From an uncultured Clostridia bacterium (GTDB taxonomy: Bacteria > Bacillota > Clostridia > Oscillospirales > Acutalibacteraceae), in assembly GCA_937880805.1 (NCBI GenBank), contig CALGRR010000069.1, positions 1 to 38,425 on the forward strand: a stretch of 38,425 bases of DNA, written 5' to 3'. Shown here piece after piece: positions 24,195-31,663 of the stretch. The notes under the pieces were generated by a model. The model saw only the letters and a list, made by a program, of their open reading frames with translations. It was not told where the DNA came from and made no database searches. Each line of letters opens with the position of its first letter. Position 1 is the first letter of the stretch. The translations under genes were made by a program, and so were the position numbers.

Positions 24195-25028
24195 TTACTT
24201 GTCGTTACGACGCTTTATGATAAGCTTGTCGGACTTCTTCTTTGTATTTCTGGTCTTGTAACCAAGAGCAGGCTTGCCCCAAGGTGTAACAGGACCGGGT
24301 CTGCCGATGGGTGCTCTGCCTTCACCACCGCCGTGGGGGTGATCGCAGGGGTTCATAACTGAACCGCGAACTGTGGGTCTCCAGCCCATGTGACGCTTAC
24401 GACCGGCCTTACCGATCTTAACGTTTTCGTGGTCAAGATTACCAACCTGGCCAACAGTTGCCATGCAACCAACGGGAACGTTGCGAAGCTCGCCTGAGGG
24501 AAGACGGAGAAGTGCATAAGCACCTTCCTTAGCCATGAGCTGAGCTGAGTTACCAGCTGCTCTTGCAAGCTGACCGCCTCTGCCGGGGTAGAGCTCAACG
24601 TTGTGAACAACAGTACCAACAGGGATATTGGTGAGGGGAAGTGCGTTACCTGCCTTAATATCGGCATCGGGGCCTGCAACTACCTTATCGCCAACCTTAA
24701 GGCCTGCGGGCTGAAGAATATATCTCTTTTCACCGTCTTCATACTGAAGAAGAGCAATGAATGCTGAACGGTTGGGATCATATTCTACAGTAGCTACTGT
24801 TGCGGGAATATCAAACTTATCTCTCTTGAAGTCGATAACACGATACTTTGTGCGTACGCCGCCGCCTCTGTGGCGAACGGTGATTCTTCCGTAGCTGTTG
24901 CGTCCGCTGTTCTTCTTGAGTGAAACAAGAAGGCTTCTTTCGGGTGCAACCTTTGAGAGCTCGGAATAGTCTGTAGTCGACATATTACGTCTTGCGTTTG
25001 TTGTCGGCTTATAGAACTTAATAGACAT
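24195..25028 (-). CDS. rplB: Ribosomal protein uL2
   Basis: A 277-residue protein essential for subunit association and the peptidyl-transferase region. It has GRNSYGRITVRHRGGGVRTKYRVIDFKR near the start. The C-terminal GSVMNPCDHPHGGGEGRAPIG contains the catalytic-region His conserved in L2. Complete. An 85-base spacer separates it from rplW. Confidence 0.97.
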   Translation of the reverse strand: MSIKFYKPTTNARRNMSTTDYSELSKVAPERSLLVSLKKNSGRNSYGRITVRHRGGGVRTKYRVIDFKRDKFDIPATVATVEYDPNRSAFIALLQYEDGEKRYILQPAGLKVGDKVVAGPDADIKAGNALPLTNIPVGTVVHNVELYPGRGGQLARAAGNSAQLMAKEGAYALLRLPSGELRNVPVGCMATVGQVGNLDHENVKIGKAGRKRHMGWRPTVRGSVMNPCDHPHGGGEGRAPIGRPGPVTPWGKPALGYKTRNTKKKSDKLIIKRRNDK

Positions 25029-25113
25029 TTTTTACACTCTCCTTATAGCGGCTTTGCGGAGCAATGTCGCTCTCCATACTTTACCGCCGGATTTACATTA
25101 GGTTTTTATAAGA

Positions 25114-25410
25114 TTACATCATACCGTCAAAGAACTCGATGGGCTTGGAGTCCTCTGTGATTGTAACGATTGCCTTTTTCTTTGATGCGGTGAGGCCTTC
25201 AAATCTGCCGTATCTCTTATTCTTACCGAGAACGTTGATTGTGTTAACCTTGCTTACCTTAACATCAAAAAGCTGCTCAACTGCCTTGGCAATTTCAATT
25301 TTGTTTGCATCCTTAGCAACCTCGAAGGTGTACTTGCGGTCTGCAATGCCGTCCATGCTGTTTTCTGTGATAACGGGACGGAGGATAATATCCTGTGCTA
25401 ACTTGCTCAT
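25114..25410 (-). CDS. rplW: Ribosomal protein uL23
   Basis: A 98-residue exit-site protein that docks trigger factor and SRP. It has DIILRPVITENSM at the start and KYTFEVAKDANKIEIAKAVEQLFDVKV, the family signature. It overlaps the rplD stop by four bases (ATGA), with its RBS AGGAGG inside rplD. Confidence 0.96.
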   Translation of the reverse strand: MSKLAQDIILRPVITENSMDGIADRKYTFEVAKDANKIEIAKAVEQLFDVKVSKVNTINVLGKNKRYGRFEGLTASKKKAIVTITEDSKPIEFFDGMM

Positions 25411-26030
25411 GCGTAAACCTCCTCGATCTTGTTTACGGCATCCTTGAGAACTACAACTGTGTCGCAGTTGAGAAGGTCGTAAACGTTAAGTGTTGAAGCA
25501 AGAGTTGTCTTTACGTTAGCAATGTTGCGAGCTGAACGATAGATAATATCATTCTTCTCGGGAAGAACGAAGAGAACCTTCTTGCCTGTTTCAAGTGCGT
25601 TAACAACGTTAACCATTGCCTTTGTCTTAATCTCGTTAAGAGTGAGGCTGTCAAGAACGATAAGCTCGTTATCAGCAACCTTAGCTGAGAGAGCTGACTT
25701 GATAGCAAGTCTTCTTACCTTCTTGTTTACGTCTTTGTGATAGTCACGGGGCTTGGGTCCGTGTGAGATACCGCCGTGATACCACTGGGGAGCTCTTGTT
25801 GAACCCTGTCTTGCACGGCCTGTGCCCTTCTGTCTCCAGGGCTTCTTGCCGCCGCCGCTAACTTCTGCTCTTGTAAGAGTAGACTGTGTGCCCTGACGCT
25901 GATTTGCCAGATAGCTTACTACGCAAAGGTGCATAGCAGGAATGCTGGGCTCGATTCCGAAAATGCTTTCTGCAAGCTCAATATCGGAAAGCTTTTTACC
26001 TGTCATGTCGAAAACTGATACTTTAGGCAT
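25407..26030 (-). CDS. rplD: Ribosomal protein uL4
   Basis: A 207-residue protein with the exit-tunnel extended loop (RAEVSGGGKKPWRQKGTGRARQGSTRAPQWYHGGISHGPKPRDY). In gammaproteobacteria L4 also represses its own operon by binding the S10 leader. Whether it acts on the leader at 27060-27380 here is unknown. Confidence 0.96.
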   Translation of the reverse strand: MPKVSVFDMTGKKLSDIELAESIFGIEPSIPAMHLCVVSYLANQRQGTQSTLTRAEVSGGGKKPWRQKGTGRARQGSTRAPQWYHGGISHGPKPRDYHKDVNKKVRRLAIKSALSAKVADNELIVLDSLTLNEIKTKAMVNVVNALETGKKVLFVLPEKNDIIYRSARNIANVKTTLASTLNVYDLLNCDTVVVLKDAVNKIEEVYA

Positions 26031-26047
26031 TCTTTTCTACTCCTTTC

Positions 26048-26683
26048 TTATGCATTCTTAACTGAATCGCGGATAACAACGATGCCGCCCTTGGGGCCGG
26101 GGATGGCGCCCTTGATAGCAAGCAGATTGTTTTCTGCGTCGATCTTAGCAACGCTAAGATTCTGAATAGTTACTCTCTCGCAACCAAGGTGACCTGCGAG
26201 CTTCTTACCCTTGAATACTCTTGAGGGGTCGGAGCAAGCACCGAGTGAACCTGCGTGTCTTGCAACAGGACCGGTACCGTGGGATTCCTTAAGTCTTGAG
26301 AAGTTCCATCTCTTGATTGAACCGGCAGTACCCTTACCCTTGCTTGTGCCGATAACGTCTACCTTATCGCCAACTGCGAAGATGTCTGCCTTGATTGTGT
26401 CGCCCACATTGATGTTTGCCATATCGGCAAGCTTGAACTCTTTAAGAGTCTTTTTGGGAGCAACGTCAGCCTTCTTGAAGTGACCCATCATGGGCTTGTT
26501 CACACGCTGAACCTTTACATCGCCGAAGCCGATCTGAACTGCTTCATAACCGTCGTTCTCGATTGTTTTCTTCATAACAACGTTGCAGGGGCCTGCTTCA
26601 ACTACTGTTACGGGAATTACATTTCCCTTCTCATCGAAAATCTGTGTCATACCGATTTTCTTACCGATGATTGCTTTCTGCAT
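26048..26683 (-). CDS. rplC: Ribosomal protein uL3
   Basis: A 211-residue early assembly protein. It begins MQKAIIGKKIGMTQIFDEKGNVIPVTVVEAGPCNV. The central loop FSRLKESHGTGPVARHAGSLGACSDPSRVFKGKKLAGHLG reaches toward the peptidyl-transferase centre. The ATG at 26683 follows AAAGGAGG. Confidence 0.97.
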   Translation of the reverse strand: MQKAIIGKKIGMTQIFDEKGNVIPVTVVEAGPCNVVMKKTIENDGYEAVQIGFGDVKVQRVNKPMMGHFKKADVAPKKTLKEFKLADMANINVGDTIKADIFAVGDKVDVIGTSKGKGTAGSIKRWNFSRLKESHGTGPVARHAGSLGACSDPSRVFKGKKLAGHLGCERVTIQNLSVAKIDAENNLLAIKGAIPGPKGGIVVIRDSVKNA

Positions 26684-26747
26684 ATTATGCTTTCCTCCTT
26701 TAGGTTATTGGTTGACTTTCTGCCAACATGACCTGCATTTGTTGAAA

Positions 26748-27059
26748 TTAAAGCTTGATTTCGATTTCAACGCCTGCGGGAAGCTCAAGACCTGTCAGAG
26801 CTTCAACTGTTTTTGCTGAAGGTCTGATGATGTCGATAAGCCTTTTGTGTGTTCTCTGCTCAAACTGTTCGCGGCTGTCCTTATACTTGTGAACTGCGCG
26901 AAGGATTGTTACAACTTCCTTCTCTGTGGGAAGGGGAACGGGGCCTGATACCTGAGCACCTGTTCTCTTAGCTGTTTCAACAATCTTCTCAGCTGCCTTG
27001 TCCACAACGCTGTGGTCGTAGCCCTTAAGTCTGATTCTGATTTTTCCCTTAACTGCCAT
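26748..27059 (-). CDS. rpsJ: Ribosomal protein uS10
   Basis: A 103-residue 30S head protein, also the NusG/NusB partner in antitermination. It begins MAVKGKIRIRLKGYDHSVVDKAAEKIVETAKRTGAQVSGPVPLPTEK and ends GVEIEIKL. It is the first gene of the cluster. The ATG at 27059 follows AAGGAGG by eight bases, at the end of a 320-base structured leader. Confidence 0.97.
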   Translation of the reverse strand: MAVKGKIRIRLKGYDHSVVDKAAEKIVETAKRTGAQVSGPVPLPTEKEVVTILRAVHKYKDSREQFEQRTHKRLIDIIRPSAKTVEALTGLELPAGVEIEIKL

Positions 27060-27380
27060 CTGGAACGCCTCCTTAAAATTTGGCGGGCTGTGAATTGCAA
27101 ATTCGTGAAAACCGACCCGGGTGTTTCAACCCGTCCGATTTAAAAACCGGAAAAACATATTTCCGGGAAAGCTTTCGCTTATTTGCACATAGGTATCCCT
27201 CAGTGAGTCGCCCGGGAATGGCAAACTCCATGAGAGGACACAATTCGCCCGGTTTAAAATCGGACATACTCCGCAGAAATTTCCCGCTTCAGAGAGCGGC
27301 CACCTCCTGCATCAACGCATATCTGCCTTGGCTTACGGTTTTGGTTCAGGGCATAATTAGCCCTTAGTCCGCAAGCGTGC
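27060..27380 (-). promoter_or_regulatory. Structured leader of the S10 operon, candidate attenuator
   Basis: The transcript from the promoter at 27387-27415 has about 320 untranslated bases before rpsJ. A long-range helix can form between 27249-27265 and 27133-27150 (about 16 pairs). A local hairpin between 27160-27166 and 27147-27153 has a 7-base stem followed by five Ts on the minus strand, like an intrinsic terminator. It shares 27147-27150 with the long helix, so the two exclude each other. A further long-range pairing (27241-27251 with 27084-27097, one 3-base bulge) ends near the RBS, and a CGGGT/ACCCG hairpin lies at 27118-27133. Several small stems sit inside the enclosed loop. Structures were found by eye. 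Confidence 0.6.
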
Positions 27381-27386
27381 TCAATT

Positions 27387-27415
27387 ATAATATCACAGCG
27401 GTTTGTCAATGTCAA
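27387..27415 (-). promoter_or_regulatory. Promoter of the S10-spc-alpha cluster
   Basis: On the minus strand, two tandem TTGACA boxes occur (27410-27415 and 27404-27409). The first stands 17 bases from TATTAT (27387-27392); an overlapping TATAAT lies at 27384-27389. This is the expected strong promoter for the ribosomal genes. Confidence 0.8.
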
Positions 27416-27624
27416 TAGCTTTTTTAAAAAATTTTTTGATTTTTGAAGCCCTGAAACCTAAACGTATCAAGGGTTTTGACGCTTTAACCCGATAAACCGA
27501 TAACCGCCGCAAAACACCATATATAAAATGTATATATAATATAAATGCCCCACCACAAGATAATGTGGTTGAAATATTTTTTATATCGAATATATAGTCC
27601 GTGATTTTTTATCGCAGAATGCTA
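27416..27624. other. AT-rich spacer between divergent promoters
   Basis: No gene. It holds an AT-rich stretch with near-palindromic TATATA runs (about 27519-27543) and a small ACCACA/TGTGGT hairpin (27552-27557 with 27564-27569). No clear function. Confidence 0.4.
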
Positions 27625-27653
27625 TTGATTAGAAAAAATTTTTATGCTACAAT
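27625..27653 (+). promoter_or_regulatory. Sigma-A-like promoter of the small acidic protein gene
   Basis: TTGATT (27625-27630) and TACAAT (27648-27653) are separated by 17 bases, about 33 bases upstream of the start codon. Confidence 0.65.
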
Positions 27654-27685
27654 GAAAAAAACAAAAATTAAAGGAGAATTTTTTT

Positions 27686-27994
27686 ATGATAGGTCTCGGA
27701 AATTGGGCTTGCAAGGTTAATTCTATGTTTTTTTCGGGCGAAGTGAAGTTCACAATCAGCGATAATGACGGCGAATACGGCTTTGAAATCAGCATCCCAG
27801 GTATCGAACTTCCCGATTTTGCTGTTAAAAGCATTGAGGAAGATGACGATACTCTCACTGTAGTTGCCACAACATCAATTCTTCCCGACAAGGAGGCTGA
27901 GGCTGTCATTACCTTTGATGAGGATGAATTTGACGGCTTCCTCAAAGTTCCCTTCCTGGGCAAAATAAAGTTCAAAGACGGTCACAGAGTTTAA
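27686..27994 (+). CDS. Small acidic protein of unknown function
   Basis: A 102-residue, strongly acidic protein that I do not recognise. It has no signal peptide or membrane helix. The sequence alternates beta-strand-like stretches (VKFTISDNDGEYGFEISIPG, LTVVATTSI, EAVITFDEDEFDGF) with Asp/Glu-rich turns and ends FLGKIKFKDGHRV, suggesting a compact all-beta fold. The gene is well framed: promoter at 27625-27653, AAAGGAG before the ATG, and a clear terminator after it. It therefore looks like a real, monocistronic gene transcribed away from the ribosomal operon. Confidence 0.75.
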   Translation: MIGLGNWACKVNSMFFSGEVKFTISDNDGEYGFEISIPGIELPDFAVKSIEEDDDTLTVVATTSILPDKEAEAVITFDEDEFDGFLKVPFLGKIKFKDGHRV

Positions 27995-28028
27995 GTAATA
28001 AGTAAAAAGTAATAGTGAAGAAGTGAAA

Positions 28029-28052
28029 AGCACCCTTGCGGGTGCTTTTTTT
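28029..28052 (+). terminator. Intrinsic terminator after the small acidic protein gene
   Basis: A perfect 7-base stem AGCACCC/GGGTGCT (28029-28035 and 28040-28046) with a 4-base loop is followed by a run of Ts, 34 bases after the stop codon. Confidence 0.88.
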
Positions 28053-28053
28053 A

Positions 28054-28089
28054 ATGCGTAATTCGTAATTCGGAATGCGTAATTATTAA
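28054..28089. repeat. ATTACGCATT/CCGAATT element, copy 2
   Basis: Read on the minus strand it is a chain of ATTACGCATT, CCGAATT, ACGAATT and ATTACGCATT units, like those at 1388-1410 and 31633-31663. It follows the terminator of the acidic protein gene directly and precedes the 62-base repeat. Confidence 0.75.
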
Positions 28090-28094
28090 TTAAG

Positions 28095-28156
28095 AAATGA
28101 AATACTTCGTATGAAATTATTTCATAATGAAATATAAATATGAAATGTTGCACATT
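28095..28156. repeat. 62-base dispersed intergenic repeat, copy 2
   Basis: Matches 1265-1326 with 4 substitutions over 62 bases. It contains a perfect ATGAAAT/ATTTCAT inverted repeat with a one-base centre. It lies between the small acidic protein gene and the 3' end of the histidine kinase gene. Confidence 0.85.
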
Positions 28157-28185
28157 AGAGGACAGCGTTCCCTACACAGCTTTTG

Positions 28186-30777
28186 TTATTTTTCAATCGG
28201 TAATGCAACGGTTACCTTGAACAAATCGCCGTCAACATAAACATTGAATTTGCCCTTTTGCAGCTCGCAGAGGTTATTTGCTATTGAAAGGCCCAGACCG
28301 CTGCCCTCGCCCGTTCTTGAAGCATCGCCTCTGACAAATCTCTGAACAAGCTCATCCGACTGAACCTCAATAGGATGTTTTGAAATATTTTTAATAACTA
28401 TTGAGCCGTACTGATTTCCGCCTGAAACCTCAACATAAACTCTCGTGTTTTCCATTGCGTATTTGCGGATATTCGAAAAAAGATTTTCGATTATTCTTGA
28501 TGTTTTCTGTGCATCCGCAGTAACAAACACGGGATTCTGTGTTGAGCGAAGAACAATTTCAATTCCCGCCTTCTGAAGCTCATCGGTATGCTCACCGACT
28601 GCCTGAGCCGCAAATTCGCAAAGATTGATTTTTACGGGGTGAAGCTCAATCGCACCCGATGAAGCCTTTGACGCTTCAACCAAATCCTCGATAAGCTTTT
28701 TCATTTTTGCCGCTTTCTCATCGAGAACGGAAATATATTTTTGTGCGGTTTCATCCTGAACATCGCACTTTTTGAGCAAATCAACATAGCTTACTATTGA
28801 GGTAAGCGGAGTTTTAAGGTCGTGAGAAACATTTGTTATAAGCTCCGCTTTCATTCTCTGGTCCTTGACCGCATTTTCAACCGCCTGCTGCAAGCCATCC
28901 TGCATAGAGGCTATATCCTCTGCAAAATTACGCATAAAGCCGGGCATATATTTTGTTTCTATCTTGCTGTCAAGCCTGCCGTTTTTCGTTTGCGAAACCG
29001 CATTCATAATCTTATCGAGTGAGGAAATATGAACAACACAATAGAGAACGATGCCCACGCAGACAATGCAAAGGAAAATAAAGAATATTGAACCGGCACC
29101 CTCATTGATTGCAAGAATCAGAAATGTTGTAAACATAAATACTGCGGCAACCACACAGACTGCAACTATTGCAAGCGTTTTGAACTTCTTGCCGTTGCCG
29201 TTGATATAATCGGCAGCAATCATTTTTTTGAGGCTTGCAAGCTTGATTTTAAGCTTGCCCCAAAGCAGTCTTGCGGGCTTCAGAAGCCAATAAACAAGGG
29301 TGTGCTTCCAGAAGGTTTTGTTGCGGATATTTCTTGCAACGCTCATAAGAATAAGCGTGGGTATTGCAAAGAAGAGGGCAAACAAAGCCGCCGTCCAGCC
29401 ACTTATGGGCTTACCGATAAGGGCAAGCAGGGTCATCGGCATCTGCGGAATATTTCCGGGCTCAACCTCAAAAACAATGCCGCCAAGAACTGCAACCCCG
29501 CAAAGGAACATTACGCCGATACCGAGTGCAAGGTTAATTATAAACGGCACTCTGTCGGCAAAGCAAAGCTCAACGGAGCCATCCTCCTTCTTGCCCGCAA
29601 TGCAGATAAGATAAATTCCGATTGCACACGCAAGAGCAAAGGTGATAAGGCTGATTGCCGCCATTTTTCCGAGCGAAATATCGGTCAGAGGATTTGAAGC
29701 AAAGCGGTTGAACATCTCTTCCCCAACGCCGAAGATGTCCGCCCCCGTGGGGTCATAGGAAACATACATTTTTGCAATATTTCTGTAGCCCGCATTTTGC
29801 TCAATTACGCTTTTATATTCATTTAGGGGCATAAATTCATTCTTCACATCGTGAAGTGCACCCTCTGCAACGGTAACTGCCTTGCCCTTTAAGAGCTCAT
29901 ATTTCCCGTTTTCATAGCATTCAACATAATTCCCCCCGATTTTACCGAGAATCTGTTCGCGGGTGTCTGCTCTTGTTACGTCGCAGTTGGTTATAACATT
30001 GCCTGTTGATGAGAAGAACACAGCATATTTAACGCTGTTGGTGTTGCCCGCAAGAGAGCTGTAATAGCCCCTTGAAGGAAAATAATTATCAAGCTCTCTG
30101 TCATACTGCTCATTGACAAGCTCAACGGCACTCACTCTGTCGATTTCGCCGTAGCAGGAATAATCGCTGAGCGAATTGAGATAACCCAGAGCCTCTGATA
30201 TTCTTGAAAGATAGCTGCCGTTTATTGAACCTTCAACAAAGGTTGTTTCGGGCACAACCGAGCCGTCAGCAGCATAAATGCTTGTAACATTCTCATTGTT
30301 GTATTCATAACGGTATTCATATGAATTGAAATCGTCGCTGCTTATTCTGCCGCCGTCATATGTGAAATAATATGTGCCCGAATGAAGATTCAGCTTGTAT
30401 CTGTAGCGATTGCCCTCGGCAACATAAATCTTTATGCCCGAAGCATCAAGAAGCGTGAAGCTTTCCTCCACTCTTTCAAGAGCATTGTTTCTTCTGAATT
30501 CAATATTTTTGCCCGTTTCGGTTTTTTTGAATTCATCAATATTTGTTGCACTTATATCCTCGCCGTTATAGAGAAGCTCTCTCTCGTAATCATTGAGCAT
30601 CTGCCTGAATACGGGTGTCTGAGTAAAATTATCCGAAGTCTGGCTTGAATAAACAAGCATTTCCCTGATAAAAAGGCTCGCGGAATAACCCGAAACAAAA
30701 AACAATGCAACGGCAAGCACAAGGGCAACAATTCTTGTTGTTTTTTTGGAGTTAATACTTTTCAATTTTGTATCCAA
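28186..30777 (-). CDS. Membrane sensor histidine kinase with large extracellular domain
   Basis: An 863-residue sensor. The layout is: one helix (about 15-37), an extracellular region of about 330 residues with no domain I recognise (38-370), further helices at about 372-394, 408-436, 450-480, 536-557 and 563-583, then a helical linker and the kinase core. The phosphorylated His is H652 in NVSHDLKTPLTSI. The ATP-binding domain shows the N box NLFSNIRKYA and the G box GEGSGLGLSIANNL. The start is TTG at 30777 inside the end of the response regulator gene (26-base overlap), with AAAGGTGG upstream; the first ATG (residue 40) would delete the first helix. The signal is unknown. Confidence 0.9.
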   Translation of the reverse strand: MDTKLKSINSKKTTRIVALVLAVALFFVSGYSASLFIREMLVYSSQTSDNFTQTPVFRQMLNDYERELLYNGEDISATNIDEFKKTETGKNIEFRRNNALERVEESFTLLDASGIKIYVAEGNRYRYKLNLHSGTYYFTYDGGRISSDDFNSYEYRYEYNNENVTSIYAADGSVVPETTFVEGSINGSYLSRISEALGYLNSLSDYSCYGEIDRVSAVELVNEQYDRELDNYFPSRGYYSSLAGNTNSVKYAVFFSSTGNVITNCDVTRADTREQILGKIGGNYVECYENGKYELLKGKAVTVAEGALHDVKNEFMPLNEYKSVIEQNAGYRNIAKMYVSYDPTGADIFGVGEEMFNRFASNPLTDISLGKMAAISLITFALACAIGIYLICIAGKKEDGSVELCFADRVPFIINLALGIGVMFLCGVAVLGGIVFEVEPGNIPQMPMTLLALIGKPISGWTAALFALFFAIPTLILMSVARNIRNKTFWKHTLVYWLLKPARLLWGKLKIKLASLKKMIAADYINGNGKKFKTLAIVAVCVVAAVFMFTTFLILAINEGAGSIFFIFLCIVCVGIVLYCVVHISSLDKIMNAVSQTKNGRLDSKIETKYMPGFMRNFAEDIASMQDGLQQAVENAVKDQRMKAELITNVSHDLKTPLTSIVSYVDLLKKCDVQDETAQKYISVLDEKAAKMKKLIEDLVEASKASSGAIELHPVKINLCEFAAQAVGEHTDELQKAGIEIVLRSTQNPVFVTADAQKTSRIIENLFSNIRKYAMENTRVYVEVSGGNQYGSIVIKNISKHPIEVQSDELVQRFVRGDASRTGEGSGLGLSIANNLCELQKGKFNVYVDGDLFKVTVALPIEK

Positions 30778-31441
30778 TTCCCCACACCACCTTTAAATAT
30801 TTCGGATCCTTAGGATTGATTTCAATTTTTTCACGGATTCGGCGGATATGCACCGTTACGGTTTTATCCGAGATGCAGGCGGGCTCATTCCACACAGCCT
30901 CATAAATCTGCTCGGTTGAAAGCACTCTGCCCAGATTTTCCATAAGCACGCTCATTATGCCGTATTCGGTTGCGGTGAGCTTCACAACCTCGCCGTCAAG
31001 CGTGAGCTCCTTTGCAAGAGTATCAAGCGAAAGCCCTGCGGTTGTTATAACGCCCTCTTTAAGCTCCATTGAGCCGAGAGTTGTGAAACGCCTTATCTGC
31101 GATTTCACTCTCGCCATAAGCTCCAACGGATTAAACGGCTTTGTAACATAATCATCCGCACCGAAGGAAAGCCCCGTTATCTTATCCGTATCCTCGCTCT
31201 TTGCCGAAAGCAGAATAATGGGAATATTATGCTTTTCACGCAGTCTTAGCGTTGCCTGCAAGCCATCCAGACCGGGCATCATAATATCAAGAATAACGCA
31301 GTGCACCTCATTATTCTTAACCTGCTCAATCGCTCCTCTTCCGTTATCCGCACGGAGCACATTGTAGCCCTCCAGCTTAAGATAAATTTCGAGCGAATCG
31401 AGAATTGCAATGTCGTCATCGCAGACAAGAACGGTATACAT
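30752..31441 (-). CDS. OmpR/PhoB-family response regulator
   Basis: A 229-residue regulator. The receiver domain (1-115) has acidic pocket DDD (8-10), phospho-acceptor D52 (VILDIMMPG) and K in TKPFNP (about 102). The winged-helix DNA-binding domain (about 130-229) shows LTATEYGIMSVLMENLGRVLSTEQIYEAVW and VHIRRIREKIE. The ATG at 31441 follows GAGGTG. It is the first gene of a two-gene operon with the overlapping kinase, and has its own promoter at 31527-31555. Targets unknown. Confidence 0.95.
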   Translation of the reverse strand: MYTVLVCDDDIAILDSLEIYLKLEGYNVLRADNGRGAIEQVKNNEVHCVILDIMMPGLDGLQATLRLREKHNIPIILLSAKSEDTDKITGLSFGADDYVTKPFNPLELMARVKSQIRRFTTLGSMELKEGVITTAGLSLDTLAKELTLDGEVVKLTATEYGIMSVLMENLGRVLSTEQIYEAVWNEPACISDKTVTVHIRRIREKIEINPKDPKYLKVVWGIGYKIEKY

Positions 31442-31526
31442 AAGCTTTCACCTCATCAATCCCAATGTCCATTATCATTCTAACGGTGTGAAATTACAAA
31501 TAAATCATTAAAATTATTACAAATTT

Positions 31527-31555
31527 ATTAAACTGCTTTTTTATTTGAATGTCAA
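31527..31555 (-). promoter_or_regulatory. Promoter of the two-component operon
   Basis: On the minus strand, TTGACA (31550-31555) and TTTAAT (31527-31532) are separated by 17 bases. They lie directly after the terminator of the upstream gene, about 90 bases before the response regulator ATG. Confidence 0.65.
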
Positions 31556-31560
31556 TATGA

Positions 31561-31592
31561 AAAAATCTCCCTCATATGTGAGAGAGATTTTT
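31561..31592 (-). terminator. Terminator after the secreted phosphatase gene
   Basis: Two 14-base arms (31561-31574 and 31579-31592) with one mismatch and a 4-base loop are followed on the minus strand by a T-run. The A/T-rich flanks make it usable in both directions. Confidence 0.8.
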
Positions 31593-31612
31593 AATGATTC
31601 TATATAATGGGT

Positions 31613-31663
31613 ACGGGCGAAGCCCGTCATTAATTACGCATTCCGAATTCCGAATTACGCATT
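31613..31663. repeat. ATTACGCATT/CCGAATT element, copy 3, with hairpin
   Basis: Consists of an ACGGGC/GCCCGT hairpin (31613-31627) followed by ATTACGCATT, CCGAATT, CCGA and ATTACGCATT (31633-31663). The right end enters the phosphatase coding sequence: its stop codon (31655-31657) lies inside the element. A GGGC/GCCC hairpin also precedes the element in the first gap (1334-1348). Confidence 0.75.

Noticed and set aside
12132..27059. Many long opposite-strand or shifted frames inside the ribosomal genes
   Set aside because: All lie over strongly conserved ribosomal protein genes and lack RBS or recognisable products.
27297..27322. Possible 7-codon leader peptide (ATG at about 27320) containing an AGGAGG-like stretch
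   Set aside because: No ribosome binding site lies in front of the ATG, and no run of regulatory codons is present; the AGGAGG may be part of the RNA fold.
27100..27367. Plus- and minus-strand ORFs across the S10 leader
   Set aside because: No RBS at the starts, and the codons coincide with structured leader arms; an untranslated leader explains the sequence better.
27500..27545. AT-rich near-palindromic stretch considered as an origin or phage attachment site
   Set aside because: There is no DnaA-box cluster, integrase or direct-repeat pair; it is more likely just AT-rich promoter spacer.
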